DNA of 64,000 nucleotides from Bacteroidota bacterium (GCA_025361565.1 JANYKN010000112.1:1-64000); one strand, 5' to 3'. Numbered from the stretch's first letter, positions 36,501 through 46,035 are shown. Made by a program: numbers and translations. Notes: a model not told the origin generated them from the sequence alone.

Positions 36501-37306
36501 ATAATACTCCTTATTTCAAAAGTGAAAATCTTTTAACTCAAATACCAGGTATTCCAATAAAAGAATTCATTAAATCCAAATCGTTTTACGACATCTCGAC
36601 TGGTGATAGTTTGCTGGAAATCCCAGAAGTTACTATTAGTGGATATACCAAAAGAACTTACAATGATCCTTATGAAGAATATTTTAAAAATGATTTTGTT
36701 TTAAGCCTTTCCAATGAATCGCTTTGGTCATTGCCTTCGTTGTTGGCTGCAGTGCGCAAATTAGCTCCAATGGCTGAAACAGATGATTTTGAGAATATTA
36801 TCCTTGAACCGTACAGTAAGTATCCTTTTCCGGCATATATTATTCTGGATGGAAATCCGGTAAACGCCAAAGCTGGCACATGGACAAGGGCTAGTAAAAT
36901 TATTCCAAGTAATTTAAAATCCCTGACAGTTTATCGTAAATTCACAGGTGTAATTTTTTTAAATAGCCTGAAATACGATCACGACCCGAAGCTTGCCAAG
37001 CGCTACAACGACTGGGCTATTAAATCAAAAAAGGATAAATTACTTTTGCCAATCACTGTCTACAGACCATATAAAGAATATTATAATCCAACAAAAGCAG
37101 AATTGGATATTAACCCTACTTTGCAAGATCGGGCAACCATATTTTGGGATCCGGAAGTTTTCTGTGATGTTAAAGAGCCCGTAAAAATAAAGTTCCCGAA
37201 CACAAACCATCAAGGCCCTGTATTGATAACCATAAATGGAGTTTCGTTCAATAACCTTGCGGGAACAGGCAGAGCTGGATATAAAGTACAAAAAAAAATC
37301 CACTGA
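33590..37306 (+). CDS. large secreted MG2-domain protein with carboxypeptidase-like regulatory domain (paralog 1)
   Basis: A 1238-residue exported protein. Signal peptide 1-20 (ends GTLISQ). A CarboxypepD_reg-like domain is at about 22-110 (TGLVTDSLNKPIPFAT, LNEVTIKA), then a region of unknown fold (FIKQFIGDTHNSLSC). A macroglobulin-like MG2 domain begins near residue 370 (VFVHTDRNLYRPGDTIYFQA), and further beta-sandwich repeats follow. Near residue 1085 a TonB-dependent-receptor plug-like segment (YIILDGNPVNAK) appears, without a barrel after it. Such proteins are frequent in Bacteroidota; their function is not known. It is followed by an equally long paralog. Confidence 0.82.
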   Translation: MKNQIFTLLIILTISGTLISQTTITGLVTDSLNKPIPFATVCLLKTTFGTSTDNYGRYTLKIPQDGYYQLLASSVGFNSIERNIYADGQKLNIDIKLSVNYYTLNEVTIKASDGYKRKYYRLFIKQFIGDTHNSLSCTILNPEDLQLYKVAQNDILKGFSIKPLKIENKALGYTILYDLTDFSFDIKSGILKFAGNHYFQPLEGSSNKIKKWNLNRLFAYYGSRMHFIRSLYADSLFKDGFKLSEFELDTINKENLEFKTLQDSDVVFSNNQISKTFFYKKSLLIRFTDNHPELVYSPYGYVANIYTSSVVFSDSIRIYKNGLFENPFSATWDGAMTTERLADMLPFDYWPNQIEADKNNALGEKSLIKDQVFVHTDRNLYRPGDTIYFQAYIRDKITGEFESASTSLYTLLFNEQEEMADSSRFKIENAASSGWMVIPISANSGLYHFVAFTSMMQNDDPKDAFQIDLRVESKAKDPRKAAVSFSKAMYLPGDTIEATIKITDLKEEPVHNQQFKSTLQFGKSSIELEESHTDRKGESTVRFTIPDTIMNTIELQIEMNKKSDNSSIIKNFIIPYNDQSLDLRFLAEGGNLIEGLEQRIGFNATNKKGESIYIKGLLKTSNGIIIDTIRSGDYGPGLFTCKPEKGMYVELINMVYEKKIWSLPNFSKSDIILGVKPINNRSFAVQVQSNNYNGETVFVAGNMNNSQIFLQEIKLDKKKRITINTNELPAGVVQISLLDAAMKPIAERLIYVNADKHLKFNISTDTTVYTPGQETELTISVTNGQDYPESGSFSISVANAISGNDAEIFTPGIEYAFNYNPYFANNLPPKVLLDGLENLSEEQRDLLLMVYGWSKIHRNSDIDSMNKPPINYDLLNMKLLYAIGKRKSDRKITLVSLEGLSTKKLVTDDKGEISISLNSLSDVTRSILLMPDIKNKKRVKGGMKSGQFGDQNLLELLKRKRVWGVKLDIPNNTPYFKSENLLTQIPGIPIKEFIKSKSFYDISTGDSLLEIPEVTISGYTKRTYNDPYEEYFKNDFVLSLSNESLWSLPSLLAAVRKLAPMAETDDFENIILEPYSKYPFPAYIILDGNPVNAKAGTWTRASKIIPSNLKSLTVYRKFTGVIFLNSLKYDHDPKLAKRYNDWAIKSKKDKLLLPITVYRPYKEYYNPTKAELDINPTLQDRATIFWDPEVFCDVKEPVKIKFPNTNHQGPVLITINGVSFNNLAGTGRAGYKVQKKIH

Positions 37307-37314
37307 AAATGAAC

Positions 37315-37475
37315 CTCCCCACCACAAGTGGACGGGGTATCTCTACGGTATATTATTTTTAATAATACACCACAAGCAGTGGGGAATATAACCCGATTAG
37401 ATCCCGACATGCTTCGCATTCGGGATCAGTTCGACATAATGATTTTAATGCGTCTTCGACTTTTAAAATCATTGT
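37315..37475. repeat. intergenic cluster of hairpins between the two MG2 paralogs
   Basis: Four inverted repeats within 160 bases. Nested CCCC/GGGG with CCAC/GTGG at 37317-37337. CCAC/GTGG at 37370-37382. GATCCCGA/TCGGGATC at 37400-37427 with inner ATGC/GCAT. AATGATTTTAA/TTAAAATCATT at 37438-37473. CCCCAC (37317) also pairs with GTGGGG (37379). The block has no reading frame and looks like a dispersed REP-like element, perhaps also acting as terminator for the first paralog. Confidence 0.6.
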
Positions 37476-37664
37476 CTCACTGATTTAAATTACCCATTTT
37501 GCACTTTACTTTTGATAAATTTAAAATTAGCATTAATATTTATTATTATTTTTATTTGAATAGGGTAAAATAAGTTTTTACTCTCATAGATAAAAGCATA
37601 CTATAATTTTAAGATGCTTAAATTAATTTTTACAAAAGAAATGCGTTTAATTAACCCAAAATTC

Positions 37665-40600
37665 ATGAAACACTTTACCTGCTTGGTTTTTTCTTTTTTT
37701 ATTATTAGTTCTAACCTAATTGCCCAAACAATAATTTCTGGCGTAGTTAAAGATTCCCTCGATAAACCCATTCCGTTTGCAACAGTTTGCTTATTGAGGA
37801 CTACCATAGGAACTTCAACCGATATTGATGGACAATATTCTTTAAAAATTCCACAACAAGGTTTTTATCAATTGTTTGCCGCCAGTGTTGGATATAATTC
37901 AACAGAGCAAAACATTAATGCGGAAGGCAAAAATCAAACAATAGATTTAAAACTATCGATAAATGATTTTAAGATAAATGAAGTGACTATTAAAGCCAGC
38001 AATTCTTTTAAAAAGAAATATTATAACCTTTTTGTAAAACAATTTATTGGAGATACCCACAATTCATTAGGCTGCACCATTCTTAATCCTGAAGATTTAC
38101 ATCTTTACAAAGATTCGAAAACTAATGTATTAAAAGGATTTTCGATAAAACCACTCAGAATTGAAAATAAAGCATTGGGTTACACCATTGTATATGATCT
38201 TACGGATTTTAGCTTCGACCCAAAAACCGAAATTTTCAAATTTGCCGGCAATAATTATTTTCAAGCATTGGCTGGCTCTGACAGCAAATCTAAAAAATGG
38301 GAGAAAAACCGGTTATTCGCTTACTATGGCTCTCGAATGCACTTTATAAGGTCGCTGTTTGTTGATTCACTATCGAATGAATATTATAAAATTTTTGAAG
38401 ACGACCAAACCAGCGATGATCTTGAAATTCATTTGGATGTGGTTTTGCAAAAAAAAGAGCTCGTTTTTCCCCACAGCCCAATTTCTAAAAAGTTTTTTTA
38501 CAGGCGACCAATATTGATAAGTTTTACCAACAACCATCCAGAACTAGTTTATAGTCCTTATGGATTTATAGCTGATGAGTTTAAAACTTTATTGGTTTTT
38601 ACCGATTCTGTGAACATTTACCAAAATGGTATGTTCGAAAATCCTTATGCCATAAGATGGGAAGGCGCAATGGCAAAAGAACGAGTTGCAGATATGTTAC
38701 CTTTTGATTACCATCCTTATAATAAAAACACTGATTCTTATTCTAATCAGTTGTTAAGCAAAAAAAAGAAGTTGAATGATCAAGTTTTTGTCCAAACAGA
38801 TAGAAATTTATATTCACCAGGCGATACAATTTATTTTCAAGCATATATCCGTAATAGAATTTCAGGCGAGTTTGAATCTGCCAGCAATTCTTTGTATGCT
38901 CTGCTTTTTAACGAACAAAAAGAAATTGCCGACAGTTCCAGATTTAAAATTGAAAATGCGGTTTCTTCAGGATGGATGGTTGTCCCTAATACTGCAATAT
39001 CAGGAAAATATCGCTTTGTGGCGTTTACCGGTATGATGCAGAATGAAGATCCAAATAATGTATTCCAACTTGATTTACGAGTTGATTCTAAGCTAAATGT
39101 ACTTAAAACTTCTGTTCATGTTCAATTTAACAAAGAGTATTACTTGCCCGGTGATTCAATTGAAGCAACTATCCAAATAGCTAATACAAAACACAATCCG
39201 GTTCAATACCAAAACCTTGTTTGTAATTTAAGATTAGGAAATTCATCAACTACCCTTGCTCAAACATCTAAAAACGAAAAAGGAGAATCCGTTTTCAAAT
39301 TTATAATGCCCAACACACTCGACAATTTAGTTCAGTTACAAGTTGAAGTGAATAAAAACACAAATCATCAATCTATAACAAAAGATTTCACAATCCCTTG
39401 CAATGATCAATTTATTGATTTTAGATTACTCCCTGAAGGAGGCACACTTGCAGAAGGATTGGAACAAAAAATAGGTTTCAACGCCACAAATAGAAAAGGG
39501 GAACCACTATATATCGAAGGAGCGCTTAAAGGAAAAAATGGCTGGCTTATAGATTCAATTAAATCAGGGAAATATGGTCCTGGTTCAATAGTTACAACTC
39601 CTGAAAAAGGAATGTATATTGAGCTGACAAATGGTGAATATAAAAACAAAATTTATCCGTTACCTGAATTTAATAGCTCGGGCATGTGCATAAGCGTTAG
39701 ACCTGAAAATAAAAAATCTATTGCTGTGGACGTTCAATCCAACAAATATAACGGAGATACTGTTTTGATCACTGCAACCATGAACCAAAATAACATTTTT
39801 TCGCAACGTATATGCCTGAATGAAATGAAACGGCTCATTCTGGAAACTGATGAATTACCAGCAGGGGCATTGCAAATAAATTTATTCGATGCCACAATGA
39901 TACCTGTTGCAGAAAGATTGGTTTATATAAATGCAGATAAACATTTAAAATTCAACATTACCAGTGATGCTATTAGCTATAATCCAGGTGATGAAACAGA
40001 ACTTGCCATATCTGTTTCCGATGGCCAGAACTTTTCTGAAAAAGGAATTTTTTCTATTGCTGTTGTTGATGCTGCAACAGGGAGCGATGCTGAAATATTT
40101 GCTCCAGGGATCGATTATATATTTAATTATTACCCTTACATTGCACAGAACCTACCACCAAAAGTTTTGCTCCAAGGAATTGAAAATTTATCTGACGAAG
40201 AGCGCGACTTGATTTTGATGGTTTATGGCTGGAGTAAAATTCACCTGGAAACAGATTTGAAAGATACAATTAACAAGTTACCTGTCAATTATGATTTGCT
40301 TAACATGAAGATTTTGTATGCTTTAAATAGCCGAATGGCTGAAAGGAAACTTAAACTAATGTCGCTTGAGGGTCTTTCAATGAAGCATTTACTTACAGAT
40401 AATAATGGGGAAATCTCATTACCTCTCGATTCTCTTTCAAATGAAACCTATTCTGTTATTCTAATGCCCGATGTTAAAAACAAAACAAGAGTTTCCGGAG
40501 GTTTAAAGAGCGGTCAGTTTGGTGATCAAAATCTACTTGAATTGTTGAAAAGAAAAACAGTTTGGGGCCTTAAGTTAAGTATTCCTTGTAAAAACGACTT

Positions 40601-41378
40601 TTTCAATAGCGCAAATTTTTCAAAATCAATTCCATCCATCCAACTAAAAGATTCAATCGCCAATAATCCTGCTAATAACTTTTCAATGGGAGACAGTATC
40701 ATAGAAATTTCAGAAATTGAGATTACTGCAAATTCTAAAAGACAATACAATGACGAATATGAAAAAATGCTTAGAAATACTTATGTTCACAACATTGCCA
40801 ATGAGCCACTTTGGGATTTACCTTCGATGTATGCCGCTGTTCGAAAATTGAGTCCATCAGCGATGACTTCTGTAGATGACTATATTATTCTAAATCCAAA
40901 TGTGAGCAATAATCCAGCATATGTTGTACTTGATGGAGAAGCACTAAACTCCAGAGTAGGCTGGACAACCATAAGTAAAATTAGACCTGATAAGTTAAAA
41001 TCGCTAACTATTCAACTTGATGGAAGTGGCGTAATCTTTGTCAGTACCCTTGCACATGATCACAATCCAAAATTAGAAAAGAAATATAGTGAATGGCAAT
41101 CAAAATCTTTGACTGATGATTTGCTGGTTCCTTTTAAAATCTACCGAGCTTACAGGGAATTTTATAATCCAACCAAAGCGGAACTCAATATAGATCCATT
41201 ATTACAGGAAAGACCAACTATTTATTGGAAATCAGAAGTTTACTTTGACGGCAAGGAGCCTGTGAAAATTAAATTCCCTAATTTGAATCGAAAAGGAGAA
41301 GTAGTTGTTACAATTAATGGAGTATCAGCCAATAACTTGATGGGTACAGGTAAATTTCATTATCAGGTAAAAAAGTAA
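37665..41378 (+). CDS. large secreted MG2-domain protein (paralog 2, tandem duplicate)
   Basis: A 1237-residue paralog of the preceding gene with the same domain order, collinear over its whole length; many blocks are identical (KPIPFATVCLL, FIGDTHNSL, LFAYYGSRMHFIRSL, SGQFGDQNLLELLKRK). The start is the ATG at 37665, giving signal peptide MKHFTCLVFSFFIISSNLIAQ-like; the frame opens 51 bases earlier but that leader has no signal character. MG2 domain near residue 375, plug-like segment near 1090. It is followed by a strong terminator. The pair arose by tandem duplication and has diverged substantially. Confidence 0.82.
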   Translation: MKHFTCLVFSFFIISSNLIAQTIISGVVKDSLDKPIPFATVCLLRTTIGTSTDIDGQYSLKIPQQGFYQLFAASVGYNSTEQNINAEGKNQTIDLKLSINDFKINEVTIKASNSFKKKYYNLFVKQFIGDTHNSLGCTILNPEDLHLYKDSKTNVLKGFSIKPLRIENKALGYTIVYDLTDFSFDPKTEIFKFAGNNYFQALAGSDSKSKKWEKNRLFAYYGSRMHFIRSLFVDSLSNEYYKIFEDDQTSDDLEIHLDVVLQKKELVFPHSPISKKFFYRRPILISFTNNHPELVYSPYGFIADEFKTLLVFTDSVNIYQNGMFENPYAIRWEGAMAKERVADMLPFDYHPYNKNTDSYSNQLLSKKKKLNDQVFVQTDRNLYSPGDTIYFQAYIRNRISGEFESASNSLYALLFNEQKEIADSSRFKIENAVSSGWMVVPNTAISGKYRFVAFTGMMQNEDPNNVFQLDLRVDSKLNVLKTSVHVQFNKEYYLPGDSIEATIQIANTKHNPVQYQNLVCNLRLGNSSTTLAQTSKNEKGESVFKFIMPNTLDNLVQLQVEVNKNTNHQSITKDFTIPCNDQFIDFRLLPEGGTLAEGLEQKIGFNATNRKGEPLYIEGALKGKNGWLIDSIKSGKYGPGSIVTTPEKGMYIELTNGEYKNKIYPLPEFNSSGMCISVRPENKKSIAVDVQSNKYNGDTVLITATMNQNNIFSQRICLNEMKRLILETDELPAGALQINLFDATMIPVAERLVYINADKHLKFNITSDAISYNPGDETELAISVSDGQNFSEKGIFSIAVVDAATGSDAEIFAPGIDYIFNYYPYIAQNLPPKVLLQGIENLSDEERDLILMVYGWSKIHLETDLKDTINKLPVNYDLLNMKILYALNSRMAERKLKLMSLEGLSMKHLLTDNNGEISLPLDSLSNETYSVILMPDVKNKTRVSGGLKSGQFGDQNLLELLKRKTVWGLKLSIPCKNDFFNSANFSKSIPSIQLKDSIANNPANNFSMGDSIIEISEIEITANSKRQYNDEYEKMLRNTYVHNIANEPLWDLPSMYAAVRKLSPSAMTSVDDYIILNPNVSNNPAYVVLDGEALNSRVGWTTISKIRPDKLKSLTIQLDGSGVIFVSTLAHDHNPKLEKKYSEWQSKSLTDDLLVPFKIYRAYREFYNPTKAELNIDPLLQERPTIYWKSEVYFDGKEPVKIKFPNLNRKGEVVVTINGVSANNLMGTGKFHYQVKK

Positions 41379-41430
41379 AATCCTGATTATGGGTTTAAAT
41401 CCATTTTGAATAAAAAGCCAGTGATAAAAT

Positions 41431-41473
41431 AAAAATCCCGGGATCAACTTAAAATTTGGATTCCGGGATTTTT
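41431..41473. terminator. bidirectional terminator
   Basis: AAAAATCCCGG (41431-41441) pairs perfectly with 41463-41473 around a 21-base loop, A-rich before and T-rich after. It separates the convergent MG2 and peroxidase genes. Confidence 0.88.
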
Positions 41474-41497
41474 ATGTTTCAAAAAATTTATAATAAC

Positions 41498-42541
41498 CTA
41501 CAATTTAGGTTCTTCTGCAAGTTTAGGATCAATATCTGCTGTTAATGTGCCTAAAAATGTAGTGATATCAGCAACTTCAGCATCTGATAAATCCTTGTTA
41601 AGTTCAAGTTTTCCCATTATCTTAACTGCTTCTGAAAGATTAGAAACGCTTCCATCGTGAAAATAAGGTCCGGTTTTTTCAATGTTTCTTAAACCTGGAA
41701 CTTTAAACATATATTTATCGGCTGCATTTTTTGTCAAACCAAAGCGACCTTCGTCCATTAAAGGGCTTTTTGTTAATGCGCTGTAATCTCCAAATAAACC
41801 AAATTTCTGATACATACTTCCACCAACGGCTGGGCCAATATGGCAACTGATACATCCAGTTTTAACAAAAGTATGCAATCCTTTTATTTCGTTTTCGGCC
41901 AAAGCGGTGGAATCGCCATTTAAAAATTTATCAAATTTAGAAGGAGTAATTAAAGTACGTTCAAACGCACCAATTGCTTTTTGCAAATTAACATAAGTAA
42001 CCGGTATTTTACTTTCTGGAAATGCTTGTTTAAATAAAGCTACATACTTTGAATCGTCTGAAATCCTTTTCAACACAACTTTTTCTTCTGGCATAGCCAT
42101 TTCAACTGGATTCAGAATTGGACCACCAGCTTGTTCTTCAACATCTTTTGCTCTTCCATCCCAAAATTGTGTAAAATGAAGCGCGGCGTTAAATACAGTC
42201 GGTGAATTTCGTTTTCCATTTTCACCTTTATCACCAGGCGACACAGGCTTGTTGTCAACTCCATAAGTTGCCAGATTGTGGCATGAATTGCAACTGATTG
42301 TATTGTTTTTCGACAACCGCTTATCAAAATATAAAAGCTTGCCCAGCTTAACTTTTGCATCTGTAATAGGATTTGTCTCATTTACTGCTACGGCAGGCAA
42401 TTGCTGAAACAATCCCTGAGCTTGTGCCAGTAACTCTTTCTTATTAATCTGTTCCTGTGCACTTTGATCATTATTTTTTCCTGAGTTGCATGCCGAAAGC
42501 AACAACATGATCGACATGGCTGAAATGATTAAATTTCTCAT
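41498..42541 (-). CDS. diheme cytochrome c peroxidase (CcpA/MauG-like), lipoprotein
   Basis: A 347-residue periplasmic peroxidase that reduces H2O2 with electrons from cytochromes or quinol. Lipoprotein signal with C18 (MLLLSAC). Two c-type heme sites: CNSCH (84-88) and CISCH (230-234). Conserved segments include KLGKLLYFDKRLSKNN, NSPTVFNAA, FWDGRAK, EEQAGGPILNP and FKVPGLRNIEKTGPYFHDGS, all typical of the bacterial diheme peroxidase family. It stands alone on its transcript. It could detoxify peroxide made by the nearby redox system, but no shared operon exists. Confidence 0.92.
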   Translation of the reverse strand: MRNLIISAMSIMLLLSACNSGKNNDQSAQEQINKKELLAQAQGLFQQLPAVAVNETNPITDAKVKLGKLLYFDKRLSKNNTISCNSCHNLATYGVDNKPVSPGDKGENGKRNSPTVFNAALHFTQFWDGRAKDVEEQAGGPILNPVEMAMPEEKVVLKRISDDSKYVALFKQAFPESKIPVTYVNLQKAIGAFERTLITPSKFDKFLNGDSTALAENEIKGLHTFVKTGCISCHIGPAVGGSMYQKFGLFGDYSALTKSPLMDEGRFGLTKNAADKYMFKVPGLRNIEKTGPYFHDGSVSNLSEAVKIMGKLELNKDLSDAEVADITTFLGTLTADIDPKLAEEPKL

Positions 42542-42874
42542 AGTTTAAAGATTTAATTAAAAAAGGTTAATACTTAAATAATTGATTGATAGAGTAAATT
42601 GTTCATATTTTTATTCTTTTTATGAAAATTTATCTTTTTATTGGGGACATAAATTTAAGAAAGAATTGCGAGTTTATCAGCAAGATATTAGAAATATTTT
42701 TCCTTCATTTTAATTGAAAAATAGATTGTTAGCAAGTTTCTATTTTTAAAAACTTTTAAACCAAATTCATTCTGGGTTTGACAAAGTAAAATCTAACGAA
42801 ATTTTTAAAGCTAAAATTGCAAAGGATTAATATGCGAAAGTTATTGATTAACAATATGTAAATTAAAAAATGGC
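42542..42874. other. gene-free AT-rich spacer
   Basis: About 330 bases. No supported gene, repeat or hairpin; it should include the peroxidase promoter. Confidence 0.5.
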
Positions 42875-43381
42875 TCAGGAGATAAACTTCTTCATCATCT
42901 TAAAAATAGATTTTTTTACACCGGGAGAGAGGGAATCCAAATATTGATTTTGTGTAAGAAAAATGATTTCATTGGATAGTGCAGGATGTTTTTTTGCTAT
43001 TTTAACCATGAACTGAAATGCTGTAAATCGCACTGATGGCTTTTTATTTATCTTTTCCCAAATAGTTACACAAACTTGAAATAAAAAACCTTCATATTCT
43101 TCATTTAATTCCATAAGCAGAAGAATTTTAAGCAATTCACGCTGATGCCCATCATTCTTATCTGCTAAAGCCGCAATTATTTTTTTTATGTAGCCTAGTA
43201 TCCGTGGATCATTTCCTTCCATACAGCTCCACAACAGCCAGGCTGCCCTCCATGAATATGGTTGTTTATTTGAAATAGCCAATTCAATTGCCTGCTCAAA
43301 ATCCTCAGGATGAGCATCCAAATAGGAAATCATTTTTTCTTTATAAGTGCTTGTCAAAATATGTTCCAATGGAGTTTCCAA
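42875..43381 (-). CDS. HEAT-repeat-like hypothetical protein
   Basis: A 168-residue all-helical soluble protein of unknown function. Repeating helix pairs (YSWRAAWLLWSCMEGNDPRI, LGYIKKIIAALADKNDGHQ, RFTAFQFMVKIAKKHP) suggest HEAT/ARM-like repeats, as used for protein-protein contact. The 5' end is uncertain: the frame opens with TTG at 43381, while the first ATG is at 43330. The gene is isolated, with a 333-base spacer downstream. Confidence 0.65.
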   Translation of the reverse strand: METPLEHILTSTYKEKMISYLDAHPEDFEQAIELAISNKQPYSWRAAWLLWSCMEGNDPRILGYIKKIIAALADKNDGHQRELLKILLLMELNEEYEGFLFQVCVTIWEKINKKPSVRFTAFQFMVKIAKKHPALSNEIIFLTQNQYLDSLSPGVKKSIFKMMKKFIS

Positions 43382-43508
43382 GTGATTGATTATAAAATGA
43401 AGTTAGTTATTTATGAGTCTATTCTAAAAGGAGCTTATCCTCAAATTTCTCATTTTAAAACTGTATTATCTTCCTTCCTACAGCATGAATGTTGTGATAC
43501 AAAATTCA

Positions 43509-44126
43509 TTATTGCGCTGATTCAAACATATTCAAAAAAGCTTTGGTATGATTATCTGCAACTTTGAGTATCCATTTTTCAAAATCCAAATCATCTTGTG
43601 TAAATTTGCCTGAGTTGTGCATTAAATCAGGCAGTTGATCTCCATTGCAGTTTTTACCATCAAGTGGATTGAATTTTACTTTAATCAGTTTTCCTTTTTC
43701 AAAATAGAAGCGTTTTTCACCACAAGTGTAACCTGTCAATTTAGAATAATAAAAAAGCAAGTTGCCTTTTTCGTTAAAGAAAAACTCACGATAATCGGTA
43801 AAAGATGGCATGCTTTCGGTATAAACTACTTTTCGCAAAATGCCTTCAGTATTTGGGTCGTAAGATTCTCCTTCTACATTTTCTTTGCTAAACTCATCAA
43901 AATAATAAGTAAAGTTTATTTTAACGGGTCCAAGTCCTGGGCGGTTTTGAACGGTTTTTATTTCGTAACTGGCTGGTGAAAAATCCAAACCTTCCGACTT
44001 ATATTTTTCAACCTGCAAATTATAATCGGTATACAGCTTCCTTATTTGAGTAACCTTTTCTTCTTGAGCAATAAGGACTAACAGGCTGTTAACCAACAAA
44101 ATAGTTAGGATTAGTTTCTCTTTCAT
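43509..44126 (-). CDS. hypothetical secreted protein
   Basis: A 205-residue exported protein. Signal peptide 1-20 (MKEKLILTILLVNSLLVLIA). The mature part is rich in aromatic beta-strand patterns (VKINFTYYFDEFSKEN, YREFFFNEKGNLLFYYSK, KRFYFEKGKLIKVKF), similar to small antiparallel beta-sheet repeats of the MORN/toxin-immunity-like type. No family is certain. It is 25 bases downstream of the GH20 gene on the same strand, so probably co-transcribed. Confidence 0.65.
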   Translation of the reverse strand: MKEKLILTILLVNSLLVLIAQEEKVTQIRKLYTDYNLQVEKYKSEGLDFSPASYEIKTVQNRPGLGPVKINFTYYFDEFSKENVEGESYDPNTEGILRKVVYTESMPSFTDYREFFFNEKGNLLFYYSKLTGYTCGEKRFYFEKGKLIKVKFNPLDGKNCNGDQLPDLMHNSGKFTQDDLDFEKWILKVADNHTKAFLNMFESAQ

Positions 44127-44151
44127 GGTAACAAGTATTAATTGTAGAACT

Positions 44152-46035
44152 CTATTTGGCCCGTTTCTCCAATTCGTCCCGTTTCAAAATAATCAGGTGC
44201 CCCATTGGCTTTCCTTTCCGATATGTGATTACACGCAAAGTAATATTCCCTTCGGGAAGCTGGACTGGCTTGGAATATTTTGTCGAAAAATTATCTGGCA
44301 TTGTTCCATCAATGGTATAAAAAATATCCAAATCGGAAAGCTCTGAAGCCATGGTCAAAATTAGTTTACCATTTGCCAAACCAGCCTTAATAATTGGATC
44401 ATAAACCGCTTTGCTGTAATTGATTTCGGCAACATCAGCACGTTCAAAATTGTTTTCCATACGTTTTGAAAAATTATCCCAGTTTTTGTTTTCCTTTGGT
44501 GACCAATAAACTTCTGAAAGTGCCCATGAACGTGGATAAATCATATATTCAGCATAACGTAAAGTAGGTATTTGTTCCGTCCATAAATTTCCCTGTCCGC
44601 CCAAAATATATTTTGAATCGACACCTTCTGGAACAGGCTCAAAACCATAACATTGCTGAGTTCGCAAACTGGCATAAACCGGCGATTCAATTGATTTGTC
44701 ACCTTGTACGTAATCCAGATATGCAAAAGTGGTGGGTGTCATCACTACTTCATGTCCCATTTTAGCGGCTTCAATTCCGCCCTTTATTCCTCTCCAGCTC
44801 ATCACAGTAGCTTCAGGTGAAATGCCGCCTTCCAATATTTCGTCCCAACCAAGTAATTTTTTACCTTTTGCTTTCAAAATTACTTCAAGGCGTTTCATAA
44901 AATAGCCCTGCAATTCTTCAACATGGGTCATTTTCTGCTTTTTCATTAAAGCCTGGCAAGCTAAATTTTTCTCCCAATATCCTTTGTAGCATTCGTCACC
45001 ACCAACGTGGATATAAGGCGAAGGAAATAGTGCGGCAACTTCGGTAAAAACTTTATCCAAAAAATCATAAACCTTCTCATCCGAAGGATTAAGCGTATTA
45101 TCAATCAACATTTTAAATTTACCATTGCCAAACCATTCCGAAAATTCGGTTCCCGGATTAACTTTGATATTTTTATCTTTTGTACAACTTAACTCCGGAT
45201 AAGAAGCCAAAGCCGCCATACTGTGCCCCGGAACGTCAATTTCTGGTATAATGGTTACATTCCTTTCTTTGGCAAATTGGATAATTTCCCTGATATCGTC
45301 CTGGCTATAAAAACCTCCATAAGTTGCAGGTTCACCTTGCTTTGGATTACTTCGATCGCCAAAATAACCAAAGCGCTCTACCCGCCATGCTCCCACTTCA
45401 GTGAGTTTAGGTAATGATTTTATTTCAATACGCCAGCCATTGTCATCTGTCAAATGCCAATGGAAAGTATTGTACTTTAGTCTGGAAATCTGATCAATAT
45501 AAGTTTTCACATCTTCTTTGGAGAAAAAATGACGGCTCACATCGAGCATCATTCCACGCCAGGCAAAACGCGGATAATCGATTATTTTTACAGCTGGAAC
45601 ATTCCATTTGGCTAATGAAACTGATTTGCTTTCAATTTCTTTGGGAAACAACTGCAATAAAGTTTGCATTCCATAGTATAAACCAGCACTTTGGTTGGCC
45701 GATATTACAACACCTTTGTTGTCAACATTCAGTGCGTAACCTTCGTTTCCAATTTGAGGATCAGTTACTTCATTTAAATTGAGCTGAATTGAAGCCGTTT
45801 TATTTTGATTTGCCATCAACGAATATCCTGTTGGAACATTCAATTTTACGGTTAACATTTCAGCTATTTTTTGAGCTTCCGGATTGTTATAACCTATGGT
45901 TGAAGCACTTGTAAGTAAATAAAATCCTACAGACTGCTCAATTTTAACGGGCTGCGGAATTAAATTAATCACTTGGTTTTGCGCATTAAGTTTTGCACAA
46001 CTTAAAATAATCAGGATAAAATAAATTGGTTTCAT
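44152..46035 (-). CDS. beta-N-acetylhexosaminidase, GH20
   Basis: A 627-residue secreted glycoside hydrolase that removes terminal N-acetylhexosamine from chitooligosaccharides, glycoproteins or peptidoglycan fragments. Signal peptide 1-18 (ends AKLNAQ). GH20b N-terminal domain at about 25-150 (INLIPQPVKIE), catalytic barrel about 155-490 with HLTDDNGWRIE and catalytic D347-E348 (HVGGDECYKGYW). A C-terminal beta domain starts near 540 (SELSDLDIFYTIDGT). It follows the hybrid kinase by 45 bases on the same strand. Confidence 0.95.
   Translation of the reverse strand: MKPIYFILIILSCAKLNAQNQVINLIPQPVKIEQSVGFYLLTSASTIGYNNPEAQKIAEMLTVKLNVPTGYSLMANQNKTASIQLNLNEVTDPQIGNEGYALNVDNKGVVISANQSAGLYYGMQTLLQLFPKEIESKSVSLAKWNVPAVKIIDYPRFAWRGMMLDVSRHFFSKEDVKTYIDQISRLKYNTFHWHLTDDNGWRIEIKSLPKLTEVGAWRVERFGYFGDRSNPKQGEPATYGGFYSQDDIREIIQFAKERNVTIIPEIDVPGHSMAALASYPELSCTKDKNIKVNPGTEFSEWFGNGKFKMLIDNTLNPSDEKVYDFLDKVFTEVAALFPSPYIHVGGDECYKGYWEKNLACQALMKKQKMTHVEELQGYFMKRLEVILKAKGKKLLGWDEILEGGISPEATVMSWRGIKGGIEAAKMGHEVVMTPTTFAYLDYVQGDKSIESPVYASLRTQQCYGFEPVPEGVDSKYILGGQGNLWTEQIPTLRYAEYMIYPRSWALSEVYWSPKENKNWDNFSKRMENNFERADVAEINYSKAVYDPIIKAGLANGKLILTMASELSDLDIFYTIDGTMPDNFSTKYSKPVQLPEGNITLRVITYRKGKPMGHLIILKRDELEKRAK

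Noticed and set aside
41498-42541. Diheme peroxidase as part of the cytochrome conduit operon
   Set aside because: It is about 9 kb away with opposite-strand genes between, has its own spacers, and belongs to a stand-alone peroxidase family.
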